Source: Cystobacterineae bacterium
Lineage (GTDB): Bacteria; Myxococcota; Myxococcia; Myxococcales; Myxococcaceae
Direction: 5' to 3'
NCBI GenBank assembly: GCA_009782175.1
Contig: WRKR01000001.1
Span: 1 to 64,000 of the forward strand
Length of the DNA: 64,000 nucleotides
Made by a program: the position numbers and the translations under genes
The notes under the pieces: generated by a model
Told to the model about the DNA's origin: nothing
The model's database searches: none
The model's input: the letters and a program-made list of their open reading frames with translations, nothing else
Shown here: positions 17,182 to 26,220 of the stretch, in pieces
How positions within the stretch are numbered: the first letter of the stretch is position 1
Layout: each line of letters starts with the position of its first letter

Positions 17182-19002
17182 TTATGCATCGGTTTTGAGG
17201 ATGGCCAAAAACGCCTCTTGTGGCAAATCCACGGAACCTATGCGCTTCATGCGTTTCTTGCCCTCTTTCTGCTTCTCCAGCAGCTTGCGCTTTCGGCTGA
17301 TGTCACCACCATAGCACTTTGCCAAAACATTCTTCCGCATGGCTGAAACGGTTTCGCGTGCAATTACCCGGGAGCCAATGGCTGCTTGAATGGCAACTTC
17401 ATACATTTGCCTGGGGATGACGGTGCGCAGCTTTTCACAAATTTCCCGCCCACGCATATAGGCACGCTCACGGTGCACAATAATGGAAAGCGCATCCACA
17501 ACATCCCCGTTAATGAGAATGTCCAGCTTCACCAACTCGCTGGCAGCATAGCCCGCCAACTCATAGTCCATGGAAGCATAGCCGCGGGACTGGCTCTTCA
17601 TTTTGTCAAAAAAATCAAACACCACTTCTGCCAAAGGCAATGCATAAGTCAGCTTTATGCGTTTGCCGGAGCTGCCCAAATATTCCATGCCCTTTTGCGT
17701 GCCCCGCCTCTCCTGGCAAAGTTTAAGCATGGCTCCCAAGTGCTCCTCGGGCACGTGGATGTTGCACGTCAACATGGGCTCTTCCAGGTGCTCTATGCTT
17801 GCAACGGGAGGAAGCCTGGCGGGGTTGTCCACAAGCAGCTCCTCTCCATTTTCCGTAAACACTTTATAGACGACAGAGGGTGCGGTGTTGATGAGGCTGA
17901 GTTTATATTCGCGCTCCAGCCGCTCTTGCACTATTTCCATGTGCAAAAGCCCCAAATAACCGCAGCGAAAACCAAAGCCCAGCGCCGTGGAGGTTTCCGG
18001 CTCAAAGGTGAATGCCGAGTCATTCAGCCGGAGTTTTGTCAACGCGTCCCTTAAGCCTTCATAATCCGCAGAGTCCAGGGGGAATACGCCGGAAAAAACC
18101 ATGGGCTTTACTTCTTGAAAACCAGGGCAGGCTTGCAGTGTGGGCACCTCATCATCGGTGACGGTGTCCCCCACCTTTGCGTCTGCCAGCTCCTTCACAT
18201 TGGCCACCAAAATGCCCACCTCCCCGGCCATTAAAGCCTGGGCCGAGCGCACATAGGGGCTGATAACGCCCAACTCCTGTACTTCAAACTTTTTCTGGTT
18301 GCTCCACAGGCGAATGCGTTGTTTTAGCCGTATTTCCCCCTCCATCACCCGTATAAGCATAATGACACCGCGATAATTGTCATACCAGCTGTCAAAAACC
18401 AGGGCCTTCAGCGGCGCTTCCTTGGAGCCTTTGGGGGGGGGAATGTGGCGGACAACGGACTCCAAAAGCTCCTCAATGCCTATGCCTTCTTTGGCCGACA
18501 CGGGGACGGCCATGGAGGTGTCCAGGCCAATAATGTCTTCTACCTCTTGCCGTGCGGCGGAAACATTGGCGGAGGGCAAGTCAATTTTGTTAATAACTGG
18601 AATAATTTCCAGGTTGTTTTCCAAGGCCATATAGACGTTGGCCAAAGTTTGCGCTTCTACGCCTTGGGTGGAATCCACCACCAGCAAGGCCCCCTCGCAT
18701 GCGGCCAGCGAGCGGCTCACCTCATAGGCAAAATCCACATGCCCGGGCGTATCAATGAGGTTTAAGGCATAGTCCACCCCATCCTTGCCCTTATAGGCCA
18801 TGCGTACCGTCTGCGCCTTAATGGTAATGCCACGCTCCCGCTCCAAGTCCATGTTGTCCAAAAATTGGGCCTGTGCCTTCCTGTCGCTGAGCGTGCCTGT
18901 CACTTCCAACAAGCGGTCCGCAAGCGTGGATTTTCCGTGGTCAATGTGTGCAATAATGCAAAAATTCCGAATATGAGCGTTTGGGGCCGGCATGGGCCAC
19001 AT
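17182..19002 (-). CDS. lepA: Elongation factor 4 (ribosome back-translocase)
   Basis: Translational GTPase that remodels stalled or mistranslocated ribosomes. The 606-residue length is normal. GTPase motifs are visible: AHIDHGKST (G1), RERGITI (G2), DTPGH (G3) and NKID (G4). The lepA-specific C-terminus with [18 protein letters not shown] is present. The first ATG or the one three codons later could be the start; neither has a strong ribosome site. Co-directional with lepB, the usual lepA-lepB order. Confidence 0.97.
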   Translation of the reverse strand: MWPMPAPNAHIRNFCIIAHIDHGKSTLADRLLEVTGTLSDRKAQAQFLDNMDLERERGITIKAQTVRMAYKGKDGVDYALNLIDTPGHVDFAYEVSRSLAACEGALLVVDSTQGVEAQTLANVYMALENNLEIIPVINKIDLPSANVSAARQEVEDIIGLDTSMAVPVSAKEGIGIEELLESVVRHIPPPKGSKEAPLKALVFDSWYDNYRGVIMLIRVMEGEIRLKQRIRLWSNQKKFEVQELGVISPYVRSAQALMAGEVGILVANVKELADAKVGDTVTDDEVPTLQACPGFQEVKPMVFSGVFPLDSADYEGLRDALTKLRLNDSAFTFEPETSTALGFGFRCGYLGLLHMEIVQERLEREYKLSLINTAPSVVYKVFTENGEELLVDNPARLPPVASIEHLEEPMLTCNIHVPEEHLGAMLKLCQERRGTQKGMEYLGSSGKRIKLTYALPLAEVVFDFFDKMKSQSRGYASMDYELAGYAASELVKLDILINGDVVDALSIIVHRERAYMRGREICEKLRTVIPRQMYEVAIQAAIGSRVIARETVSAMRKNVLAKCYGGDISRKRKLLEKQKEGKKRMKRIGSVDLPQEAFLAILKTDA

Positions 19003-19440
19003 GCGCCTAACACGAAAGCTACCCGAAGTCTCCGTCTGAAAGCATTATTGCACAGAAGTGGCTTTGGGCGACAACAAGCCACGACAACAAGCCCATGCTG
19101 CAACCCATGTGTGGCAGCATAAACCATGGGCAAACCATGGGCTACACTGCTTCCTCAAACACATTATACAACATATAATACAACATATAATACAACATAT
19201 ACAGCAAATTATATTTTATGTGCGTATGTATATATATGCCTCTTGGATGAGCTGCCCAACCCACAACATGTTGGCTATGGTGTGGCTTGACATGTCAGGA
19301 TACATCTCCCTTTTCCTTCGTCTTCTATATTTGAAGGGTGCGGGGGTTTAAAATGCATACTCGTTTTTTTATATAGAAAGGCCAGAACCTGCTATTAGCC
19401 TTGAGCCGCAGGGCATAAACTGCTATCCGAGGAGTTATTT
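19003..19440. other. Divergent promoter region, partly AT-rich
   Basis: About 440 bases between lepA (leftward) and the secreted-protein gene (rightward). It contains repeated ACCATGGGC words near 19121-19141, the AT-rich repeat at 19158-19201, and a strong GAGGAG site before the GTG at 19441. Promoters for both genes should lie here; none is assigned firmly. Confidence 0.45.
19158..19201. repeat. AT-rich 12-bp tandem repeat
   Basis: The 12-bp unit ACAACATATAAT occurs at 19168-19179 and 19180-19191, partly again at 19192-19201, and in degenerate form just before. Located between the divergent genes lepA and 19441. Confidence 0.85.
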
Positions 19441-19962
19441 GTGAATAAAATTAAGCGAATAATTTGTTTCAGCTCTTGTCTTGGCGTTTGCGCTCTGGCG
19501 CAGGCGGTTGAAGCGCCGCCCGCACAGCCTTCTATGGTGGCAGCCTCTGCTTCGGTCCCCGTCCCCCCCCAAGACGAAATTCGGCGTGTACTCACTTATT
19601 ATTTTGATGGGAAAAACAGTCCCCCCGCGCTTGTTGACTTCATCCCCTGCCTCAAAGTGGATACTCAAAAAAACAGCGAAACAGCCAACCAATGCCTTGA
19701 AGTGGCCAAGGAGCTTGTTCCCCTCAATACGCGCATCAGCCTATGGACCCTGTGGTACCTCCCTCAAGGCTCTCAATATGAGGATGTCGTCTTGCAAGTA
19801 TTCTGGAATGAGCAGCTACGTTCGACGGAGGATTATAGGCTCAGCGCCAACGGGCGTTTTCGCACTTGGAAAATGGTGAATTTGAATAAAAAGGGCACGT
19901 GGACTTTTAAAATTATGCAGGGCACCCAGGAGTTGGGTGTTCAAAAACTCAGCGTAGAATAA
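19441..19962 (+). CDS. Secreted protein of unknown function (DUF2914-like tail)
   Basis: The 173-residue protein starts with GTG, preceded by GAGGAG 6 nt upstream. A signal peptide ends near ALAQA-VE (about residue 22). The mature part begins Pro/Ala-rich and ends with a beta-rich segment containing NKKGTWTFKIMQGTQELG, reminiscent of the end of DUF2914 domains; this match is weak. Periplasmic location is likely. It precedes pfkA by 60 bp and may be co-transcribed. Function unknown. Confidence 0.8.
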   Translation: MNKIKRIICFSSCLGVCALAQAVEAPPAQPSMVAASASVPVPPQDEIRRVLTYYFDGKNSPPALVDFIPCLKVDTQKNSETANQCLEVAKELVPLNTRISLWTLWYLPQGSQYEDVVLQVFWNEQLRSTEDYRLSANGRFRTWKMVNLNKKGTWTFKIMQGTQELGVQKLSVE

Positions 19963-20022
19963 GCGCCAGAGCAGGCACCTGCTTAAGGGCCACTTGGCCT
20001 TTTGGTTTTTTGGAGGAAGCAT

Positions 20023-21108
20023 ATGCGAATTGGAGTGATGACTGGGGGGGGCGATTGCCCCGGGCTAAATCCATTAATCCGTGCCATCATCAAAAGAGGC
20101 ATTTTGGATTATGGTTGTGAGTTTATCGGCATAGAAAATGGCTACCAAGGCCTGGTGGAGCCGGGCTTGGCAAGGCCTTTAGGGCTTTCGGATGTGCGAG
20201 GAATCCTCAACAAAGGGGGAACCATTCTCGGCACATCCAACAAGGCCAACCCATTTGAATATGCCATGAAAGTGGATGGCAACTGGGTAACCAAGGACAT
20301 GTCTGAAACCGCTGTACAGAGAGCAAGAGAGTTGCAGTTGGATGGTTTGATTGCCATTGGTGGTGACGGCACTCTGTCCATGGCTCATCGCCTCTCCCTC
20401 AAAGGACTGAATATTATTGGTTGCCCCAAAACCATTGACAACGACCTGTCGGGGACGGACCAAACTTTTGGATTTGATACGGCGCGCTCTGTCTGCGTTG
20501 AAGCCATCGACCGTCTGCACAGTACGGCAGAGTCTCATGATCGGGTGATGATCATCGAGCTCATGGGCAGACATGCAGGCTTTCTGACGTGTGACTCGGG
20601 TGTTGCCGGAGGAGCGGATGTCATTTTAATTCCTGAAATTCCCTATCGCATCGACTCTGTCATTGACAAAATTAAGCGTCGTGGGACGGCCAAGCATTCT
20701 TTCACCATCATCGCCGTTTCAGAAGGAGCCTATCCCCATGGAGGAACCATTTCCATTCAAGGGGGTCTGGATGAAGCCCCAGGGAGAGGCGTGGTGCGCC
20801 TGGGCGGCTCCGGCAAAGTGCTGGCTGACTTGCTTGCACAAAAAATTGAAGCCGAAATCCGCGTCACCGTCCTCGGCCACCTGCAACGAGGCGGTGCCCC
20901 CACCGCGGCGGACCGTCTGCTGGCCACACGTTATGGCTGCAAAGCTTTAGAGCTGATCTACGACGACTTGTGGGGCCACATGGTCGCCCTGCGCAATGGC
21001 GCCATAACCCATACCCCGCTGGCAGAATCCCGCAAAGAGAAGCGCATTGATCCCGATGGCCAAGAAGTCCGCTTTGCCAAAAGCCTTGGCATCTCTTTTG
21101 GAGACTAA
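20023..21108 (+). CDS. pfkA: 6-phosphofructokinase
   Basis: Phosphorylates fructose 6-phosphate in glycolysis. From the ATG at 20023 (GGAGG 6 nt upstream) the protein has 361 residues. Motifs: GGGDCPGLN near the N-terminus, GGDGTL for the phosphoryl donor, PKTIDND for the sugar phosphate, and ELMGRHAG. At the two positions used to tell donor type, Gly replaces the second Asp of the PPi-type GGDDT and Lys stands in PKTIDND where E. coli has Gly. This mixed pair leaves ATP versus pyrophosphate use undecided, with ATP favoured by the Gly. Convergent with 21114, only 5 bp apart. Confidence 0.93.
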   Translation: MRIGVMTGGGDCPGLNPLIRAIIKRGILDYGCEFIGIENGYQGLVEPGLARPLGLSDVRGILNKGGTILGTSNKANPFEYAMKVDGNWVTKDMSETAVQRARELQLDGLIAIGGDGTLSMAHRLSLKGLNIIGCPKTIDNDLSGTDQTFGFDTARSVCVEAIDRLHSTAESHDRVMIIELMGRHAGFLTCDSGVAGGADVILIPEIPYRIDSVIDKIKRRGTAKHSFTIIAVSEGAYPHGGTISIQGGLDEAPGRGVVRLGGSGKVLADLLAQKIEAEIRVTVLGHLQRGGAPTAADRLLATRYGCKALELIYDDLWGHMVALRNGAITHTPLAESRKEKRIDPDGQEVRFAKSLGISFGD

Positions 21109-21113
21109 TAACC

Positions 21114-21539
21114 TCAACGCTGCAGCGGCTTTATGGCGGGAGCAAGCTCCTGCACAAAAGCCATCATGTGTATGCTGTAGATCGCCATGAGTTTTCGCAG
21201 CATCTCAAAGAGTTTTTGAGATTCTGCGTCCTCACAACTTTTCTGAAGCCTCTCCAGTTGAGTCATCCACTCTGCGCGGTATTCCATCCAATTGTTGGCC
21301 GTTTTCAATTCTGGAAATACCCAGTTTTGACGTTCCTTCTCCAGGCTTTCCAAAAGCAACCAGCCTTGTTTTTGACAATCATCAACGCTTTGAGCTCCAG
21401 CAACCCATGTTCGTTTGGGCGTCATCGCCGCGACGGATTTGACGACGCTCATGGCCACAAGCAAACAAAACAAACTGGCAACCAACAAATGCAGCACAAC
21501 CAAAATGCGTCGAAACCATGGGGTGGGGGGGGCATTCAC
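21114..21539 (-). CDS. Small membrane-anchored protein of unknown function
   Basis: A 141-residue protein with one N-terminal hydrophobic helix (about 11-38) and a helical soluble part rich in Glu, Lys and Met. The GTG start overlaps the stop of the upstream gene (GTGA), so the two are translationally coupled and probably work together. No recognised domain. Confidence 0.75.
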   Translation of the reverse strand: MNAPPTPWFRRILVVLHLLVASLFCLLVAMSVVKSVAAMTPKRTWVAGAQSVDDCQKQGWLLLESLEKERQNWVFPELKTANNWMEYRAEWMTQLERLQKSCEDAESQKLFEMLRKLMAIYSIHMMAFVQELAPAIKPLQR

Positions 21540-22465
21540 GGTGCAGTGCTCGTTGCAGAAGGGCTTTGAGGCGCAACTTTCACTTCTGCTTCGCTTCGAG
21601 AAACACGTTTAGAAAGTCGACTGCGAAAGTTGCCTGAAAACTCCCCATTGGAGTTGCTCTCCAATCCCTCTCTGGCCACCTTCGCGGCTTCATCTCGAGC
21701 ACCTGTCATGTCCAAAGCCTGCACCAAAAGCAGTTGCGCAAATTCTCGAGAACGCCCTCTTTTGCTTGCTGACACATAACGCTGCAAATGCTCAATGGCC
21801 GCTGCAGCGTTGCGCGTTTGAACAAGGGCATTGCCCAGCAACAATGAGGCCTCCAACATTTCACTCTCTGGAGGCTTTAGGCTTATAAACCGAGTCAACG
21901 CAGGAATGGCAACCGCAAATTCCTGGCGACGCATGGCTTGTTTTCCATTTTCAAAAGCCAAAGCCCCTATTTCTTTTTTCAGTTGCTCAGCCTTGTCTTC
22001 CAACATCTCTTTGACAAGCACAGGCAATTTGTCAGCTTCTAATGTTGAAAGTGCCTCTATGCCTTTAAGGCGCTCATCCCCCGCTAAGGTAGACATCTCC
22101 CTAAATGCTTCTCTGGCTTGACGCAAGGCAGCCTCTTCAAGTTGACGCTTTTCCTCCATCTTCTGCTTGTCCGCATGGGCCTTGGCTGCAATTTCTTGAG
22201 CCTTTTCTAATTCAGCATTGGCCGATGAGGTCCGAAGAGAGCTGATGGTGAAGGCACCCAAACCACAAAGGAGTGCAAACAACACATAAGCAGCTGCGGA
22301 TGAAGTCCAATTCTTTTTGCGAAAATCCTCCTGCTGCTTTCCCAAAAGCTTCAACTCTGCATGAAGGTTTTTTAAGAGGCTATCGGTTTTAATGACTAGG
22401 TTGCGCGACTCAATAACTTCTCGCTTTATTTCTTCAAAGGCTTTTCCGTAGTCAGGCTGTGGCAT
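21536..22465 (-). CDS. Membrane-anchored coiled-coil/TPR-like protein
   Basis: The 309-residue protein has an N-terminal cytoplasmic helical segment, one membrane helix (about 55-77), a coiled coil (about 80-130) and TPR-like helices (about 170-270; for example ASLLLGNALVQTRNAAAAIEHLQRY). A Ser/Arg-rich tail ends the protein. Coupled to the following small membrane protein and 6 bp after mutL. Function unknown; a membrane scaffold is plausible. Confidence 0.8.
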   Translation of the reverse strand: MPQPDYGKAFEEIKREVIESRNLVIKTDSLLKNLHAELKLLGKQQEDFRKKNWTSSAAAYVLFALLCGLGAFTISSLRTSSANAELEKAQEIAAKAHADKQKMEEKRQLEEAALRQAREAFREMSTLAGDERLKGIEALSTLEADKLPVLVKEMLEDKAEQLKKEIGALAFENGKQAMRRQEFAVAIPALTRFISLKPPESEMLEASLLLGNALVQTRNAAAAIEHLQRYVSASKRGRSREFAQLLLVQALDMTGARDEAAKVAREGLESNSNGEFSGNFRSRLSKRVSRSEAEVKVAPQSPSATSTAP

Positions 22466-22471
22466 GTCAAC

Positions 22472-24286
22472 TCAACATTTATCAGCAGGAGAGGAGCTTG
22501 CGCCAATTTCTGGCTGATTTATTCTTTCGCCAGGCGGCAACAAACTCATCAAAGAAATTTCCTTCAAAATAACTTTGGATAGAGCAGCCGAAGTTTTCAA
22601 ACTTAACTTATCCACCTGTTTCAAAAGCCGACTCGTCTCTTCATGCGTCGCCTCATGAATGACATAGAAAGAAGCCGCCTTTTTGGCCACAACGCCAATG
22701 AAAGGCAAAACATTTTCTTCTAATATGGCATCCACAGGCAAATGGCTCGCAAGTTCCTCAAGCATGGCTTTGGCTTGGGCCGCATCCAAATCAACAAGCC
22801 GGTGTGCAACAGAAACAGTCCTCTCCCCAAAAACACTCAAATGGAAACCCAAATGCTCTAAAAAAGGCATGCCTTGCTCAATTTTCTCAAAGCTGTCTTT
22901 TTTCAGCTCAACCACTTGAGATAACAAAGCTTCTTGCTCAGAAGGCTTTTCATTTCTAAACAACTCCAAAAGTTGCGCATAACGGAGGTGTTCCACCATG
23001 GCTTTGGGGTCAACCACCACCAAAGTGCCGCCCAAGCCTTCACAAACCCAGAGACGTCCGGCCAAACACCCCAAAAGCTTCATGGACTTGGTTAAGCTAT
23101 TTAAGGCCGGCTCCAATTCCTGAGCAGATGGCCCACCGAAGTCAGAAAAAGCAGAAAAGCACTCACCCTCTTCCTTGGCAAGCATGGCCTGCGCAGCCGG
23201 GTTGGCCTTCATCAAAAATTTTTCGACTGCCGCCATATATTGAGCTCCCGAAGCCAAATCAGCGGGCACAGGAGAAGGCCCTTGCACATTCCACGGGGCG
23301 GAAGAAATGGCTTTGGAGATGCCGGCAATTAACGCATCCTGAACAGCCCGTGGATCTGCAAAACGCACCTCCATCTTCTGGGGATGTACATTCACATCAA
23401 CCTCATGGCTATCCATCTCCATAAACAAAATGGCGATGGGTTGGCGTCTGACAGGAAGCGTGTCCTGGAAAGCACGAGACAGCGCATAGTTAATTCCCCT
23501 GTCTCTTATATAGCGGCGGTTTATAAAGGTATAAACCCCCCTGGCTGAGGGAAGGTTATATTCCGGCAAAGCAACAAAACCTGAAATGTGAATTCCAAGG
23601 CGATGCTCTTCCACCTCCACAAGGTGAGAAAATACTTCTGAGCCCAGGGCCGCACAAATTCTCTCCCGAATATCCCCTGACGAAGCCATGCTGGAAAACA
23701 GGACTTTGCCTTCATGCTCCAACAAAAACCCAATTTCAGGATGTGCCAAAGCTAGGCGATAAATGGCTTCCTGACAATGGATGAGCTCCGTTGCTTTGCG
23801 CTTCATAAACTTCTTGCGCGCAGGCACATTAAAAAACAACTCAGCAACCTCAATACGGGTCCCCCCTATGGCGGGCGCAACTTCAACAACATACTCTTCT
23901 GAGCCCTCAACAAAAATGCGCGTTCCCGTGGATGCACCTCTTAAGGATGTCCACAGGTTAAACTTGGAAACCGAAGCAATTGAAGGAATGGCTTCTCCAC
24001 GAAATCCTTTCGTCAAAATGGAATTCAAATCCGCTTGAGAAAAAATTTTGTTGGTTGCATGCCTCTTAAAACAAGTACGTGCATCCAACTCATCCATTCC
24101 AATGCCATCGTCTTGCACAACAATGGAACGAAGTCCCCCTTCATCCAAACAAATCCGTAAATAAGAAGCTTGGGCATCAATGGAGTTTTCCAAAAGCTCT
24201 TTGACAACGGCAGCAGGCCTTTCAACCACTTCTCCTGCGGCAATCTGGTTAATCAGCGTTGAGTCCAGCACTTGAATGCGTCGCAT
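22472..24286 (-). CDS. mutL: DNA mismatch repair protein MutL, endonuclease motif lost
   Basis: MutL couples mismatch recognition to repair. The 604-residue protein has a complete GHKL ATPase: IAAGEVVERP, ELLENSIDA, DDGIGM and GFRGEA. In the C-terminal dimerisation domain the endonuclease motif DQHAxxExxxxE is degenerate: DPKAMVEH at 426-433 lacks the Gln and His, and no CPHGRP-type metal motif is seen near the end. The nick-making activity found in most bacteria without MutH is therefore predicted absent, as in E. coli-type MutL. First gene of a leftward unit with the two membrane proteins at 21.1-22.5 kb. Confidence 0.94.
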   Translation of the reverse strand: MRRIQVLDSTLINQIAAGEVVERPAAVVKELLENSIDAQASYLRICLDEGGLRSIVVQDDGIGMDELDARTCFKRHATNKIFSQADLNSILTKGFRGEAIPSIASVSKFNLWTSLRGASTGTRIFVEGSEEYVVEVAPAIGGTRIEVAELFFNVPARKKFMKRKATELIHCQEAIYRLALAHPEIGFLLEHEGKVLFSSMASSGDIRERICAALGSEVFSHLVEVEEHRLGIHISGFVALPEYNLPSARGVYTFINRRYIRDRGINYALSRAFQDTLPVRRQPIAILFMEMDSHEVDVNVHPQKMEVRFADPRAVQDALIAGISKAISSAPWNVQGPSPVPADLASGAQYMAAVEKFLMKANPAAQAMLAKEEGECFSAFSDFGGPSAQELEPALNSLTKSMKLLGCLAGRLWVCEGLGGTLVVVDPKAMVEHLRYAQLLELFRNEKPSEQEALLSQVVELKKDSFEKIEQGMPFLEHLGFHLSVFGERTVSVAHRLVDLDAAQAKAMLEELASHLPVDAILEENVLPFIGVVAKKAASFYVIHEATHEETSRLLKQVDKLSLKTSAALSKVILKEISLMSLLPPGERINQPEIGASSSPADKC

Positions 24287-24338
24287 ATCATTTCTTCAAG
24301 CGAGGAAGAGATAACTCGCTACATTTATAGAATTGCCC

Positions 24339-25277
24339 ATGAATATATCTCCGCAAAAACGTTTGGAGTCTTTGCAGTCCCATCTATCCCAGTTTCTCAT
24401 TGGAAAACACCAGGAAATTCGGCTGGCCCTTACATGCATTTTAGCACGCGGCCACTTGTTGATTGAAGATGTTCCAGGCGTTGGCAAAACAACTTTGGCT
24501 GAAGGGCTTGCACGTTGTTTTAAACTGAGCTTCTCACGCATACAATTCACATCGGATTTGCTTCCAAGCGATATTGTCGGAGTACAAATATACCGAGCAA
24601 CTGAAGGTGTTTTTGAGTTCCGCAAGGGGCCCATTTTCAACCAAGTGGTTTTGGCCGATGAGCTTAACCGAGCACCACCGAGAACACAGTCTGCCTTGCT
24701 TGAGGCAATGGCTCAAAAACAAGTCAGCGTTGACGGGAAAACGTATTCTCTTCTGGAGCCGTTTGTTGTTGTTGCTACACAAAACCCCACAGAATTTGCT
24801 GGGACTTATCCTCTTCCGGATTCGCAGTTAGATCGTTTCCTCGTGTGCATGCCTCTGGGCCACCTTTCTCCAGAAGATGAAGCTCGGTTGATTTTAGAAA
24901 AAAGGCCAGAGCTTCAAACTTCCAACCCCGTCGCCACACAAGAAGAGTTGCAAGAGCTTCAGGCGGCTTGTGATGCTGTTCGCATCCATCCGGACGTTGC
25001 ACATTTTGCCGTTCAACTTGGAAACTCCAGCCGAAAACACCACTCATTAGAGCGAGGCATTTCTACGCGTGCCATGCTTTCTCTTATTGCCGCAGCCAAA
25101 GCAAACGCCCTTTGGGAAGGCAGAGACTTTCTGGTGCCTGACGACTTGCGCGCACTCTTCATCCCAACGCTTGCACACCGCATCGTTGCAAACCAAAGTG
25201 AAAGCATGGTTGCCTCAAGAAAAATGGCCCAAACCGCTTTGCAAGAAATTCTCGATAGCACGCCAAACCCCCGCTAA
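24339..25277 (+). CDS. MoxR-family AAA+ ATPase
   Basis: The 312-residue ATPase shows Walker A GVGKTT (Lys50), Walker B LADELN (Asp107, Glu108) and sensor 1 ATQNP. MoxR proteins act as chaperones that activate or insert partner proteins, often VWA or DUF58 proteins. It heads a three-gene rightward operon with DUF58 and transglutaminase genes, a common bacterial arrangement. ATG at 24339 is chosen; an in-frame TTG lies two codons upstream. Divergent from mutL with 52 bp between. Confidence 0.93.
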   Translation: MNISPQKRLESLQSHLSQFLIGKHQEIRLALTCILARGHLLIEDVPGVGKTTLAEGLARCFKLSFSRIQFTSDLLPSDIVGVQIYRATEGVFEFRKGPIFNQVVLADELNRAPPRTQSALLEAMAQKQVSVDGKTYSLLEPFVVVATQNPTEFAGTYPLPDSQLDRFLVCMPLGHLSPEDEARLILEKRPELQTSNPVATQEELQELQAACDAVRIHPDVAHFAVQLGNSSRKHHSLERGISTRAMLSLIAAAKANALWEGRDFLVPDDLRALFIPTLAHRIVANQSESMVASRKMAQTALQEILDSTPNPR

Positions 25278-25281
25278 CACC

Positions 25282-26220
25282 ATGGCGTTATTTTCAAAAT
25301 GGAAAGCTCCTCGGCAACTGAAAACAACCCGCATTGGAAAAATATATATCGCCCTCTCCTTGGGCATTGGGGTTGCCGCCCTCAACACAGGCAATAACCT
25401 GCTCTATCTCATGCTGGGCCTCTTGCTCAGCTTCATTGTGAGTTCCGGAATTCTTTCTGAAATCAACATTCGCCACCTCTCATTAAACAGAGTCCTCCCC
25501 AACCATCCGAGAGCTGGAGAAGAGTGCACGCTCTTATATGAAGTTCAAAATAACAAAGGCTTTTCCTTTGCAATAGAGCTCCATGAAAAAAACAAATTGT
25601 TCCCCGCAAAAGCGTTTTTGGCTTCTACAAATGGCAAGCAAGCTGCCCTCGTCGCAGCCAAATGCAATGCACCCAGGCGTGGTCCTCTCAGGCTGGACGA
25701 AATTCAAATATCCACGCGCTTCCCCTTTGGCTTGTTTATAAAAACGCGCAACATTCACTTGCCGGAAACATTGCTGGTGCTCCCCAAACGCATTCACATT
25801 CAGCCCCAGGCCCTCCTGGCGCATTCTCCAAAACCCTTCAACGGAAACCTGAATACCCATATCAAATATAGCAGAAATGGCTCCGGGGACATTTGGGGAG
25901 TTATCAACTTGCAAGCGGAAAGCGATGCAAAGCACATCCACTGGCTGAAGAGTGCGGCTTCAGGAAAGCTCATGCAAATGCTCCGTGAAAATGAAAATGC
26001 TCACGTCTATATGCTTCAACTGGAAACCTCACACTCGCTTTCCGCCTTGGATGCTCAATGCGAAAAATTGGCTGCTCTTGCTCTTTGGCTTTTGAGGCAT
26101 GGCCACCATGTAGAGTTGCAGACACCCACCCAAACACTGAAAGCCTCCTTCGGCCCAGCACACGAGAAACGCATTCTTCAAACTCTGGCTTGGGCTGGGT
26201 TTAACGGCGAGGAAGCATGA
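25282..26220 (+). CDS. DUF58 domain membrane protein
   Basis: A 312-residue protein with two membrane helices near 25-60 and a soluble part carrying the DUF58 signature: YSRNGSGDIWGVIN followed by IHWLKSAASGKLM (the usual form is YxxGDxxRxIxWxxxAR). DUF58 proteins are MoxR partners of poorly known function. It begins 4 bp after moxR stops; the longer frame upstream overlaps moxR out of frame and is rejected. Its stop overlaps the next start (ATGA). Confidence 0.9.
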   Translation: MALFSKWKAPRQLKTTRIGKIYIALSLGIGVAALNTGNNLLYLMLGLLLSFIVSSGILSEINIRHLSLNRVLPNHPRAGEECTLLYEVQNNKGFSFAIELHEKNKLFPAKAFLASTNGKQAALVAAKCNAPRRGPLRLDEIQISTRFPFGLFIKTRNIHLPETLLVLPKRIHIQPQALLAHSPKPFNGNLNTHIKYSRNGSGDIWGVINLQAESDAKHIHWLKSAASGKLMQMLRENENAHVYMLQLETSHSLSALDAQCEKLAALALWLLRHGHHVELQTPTQTLKASFGPAHEKRILQTLAWAGFNGEEA

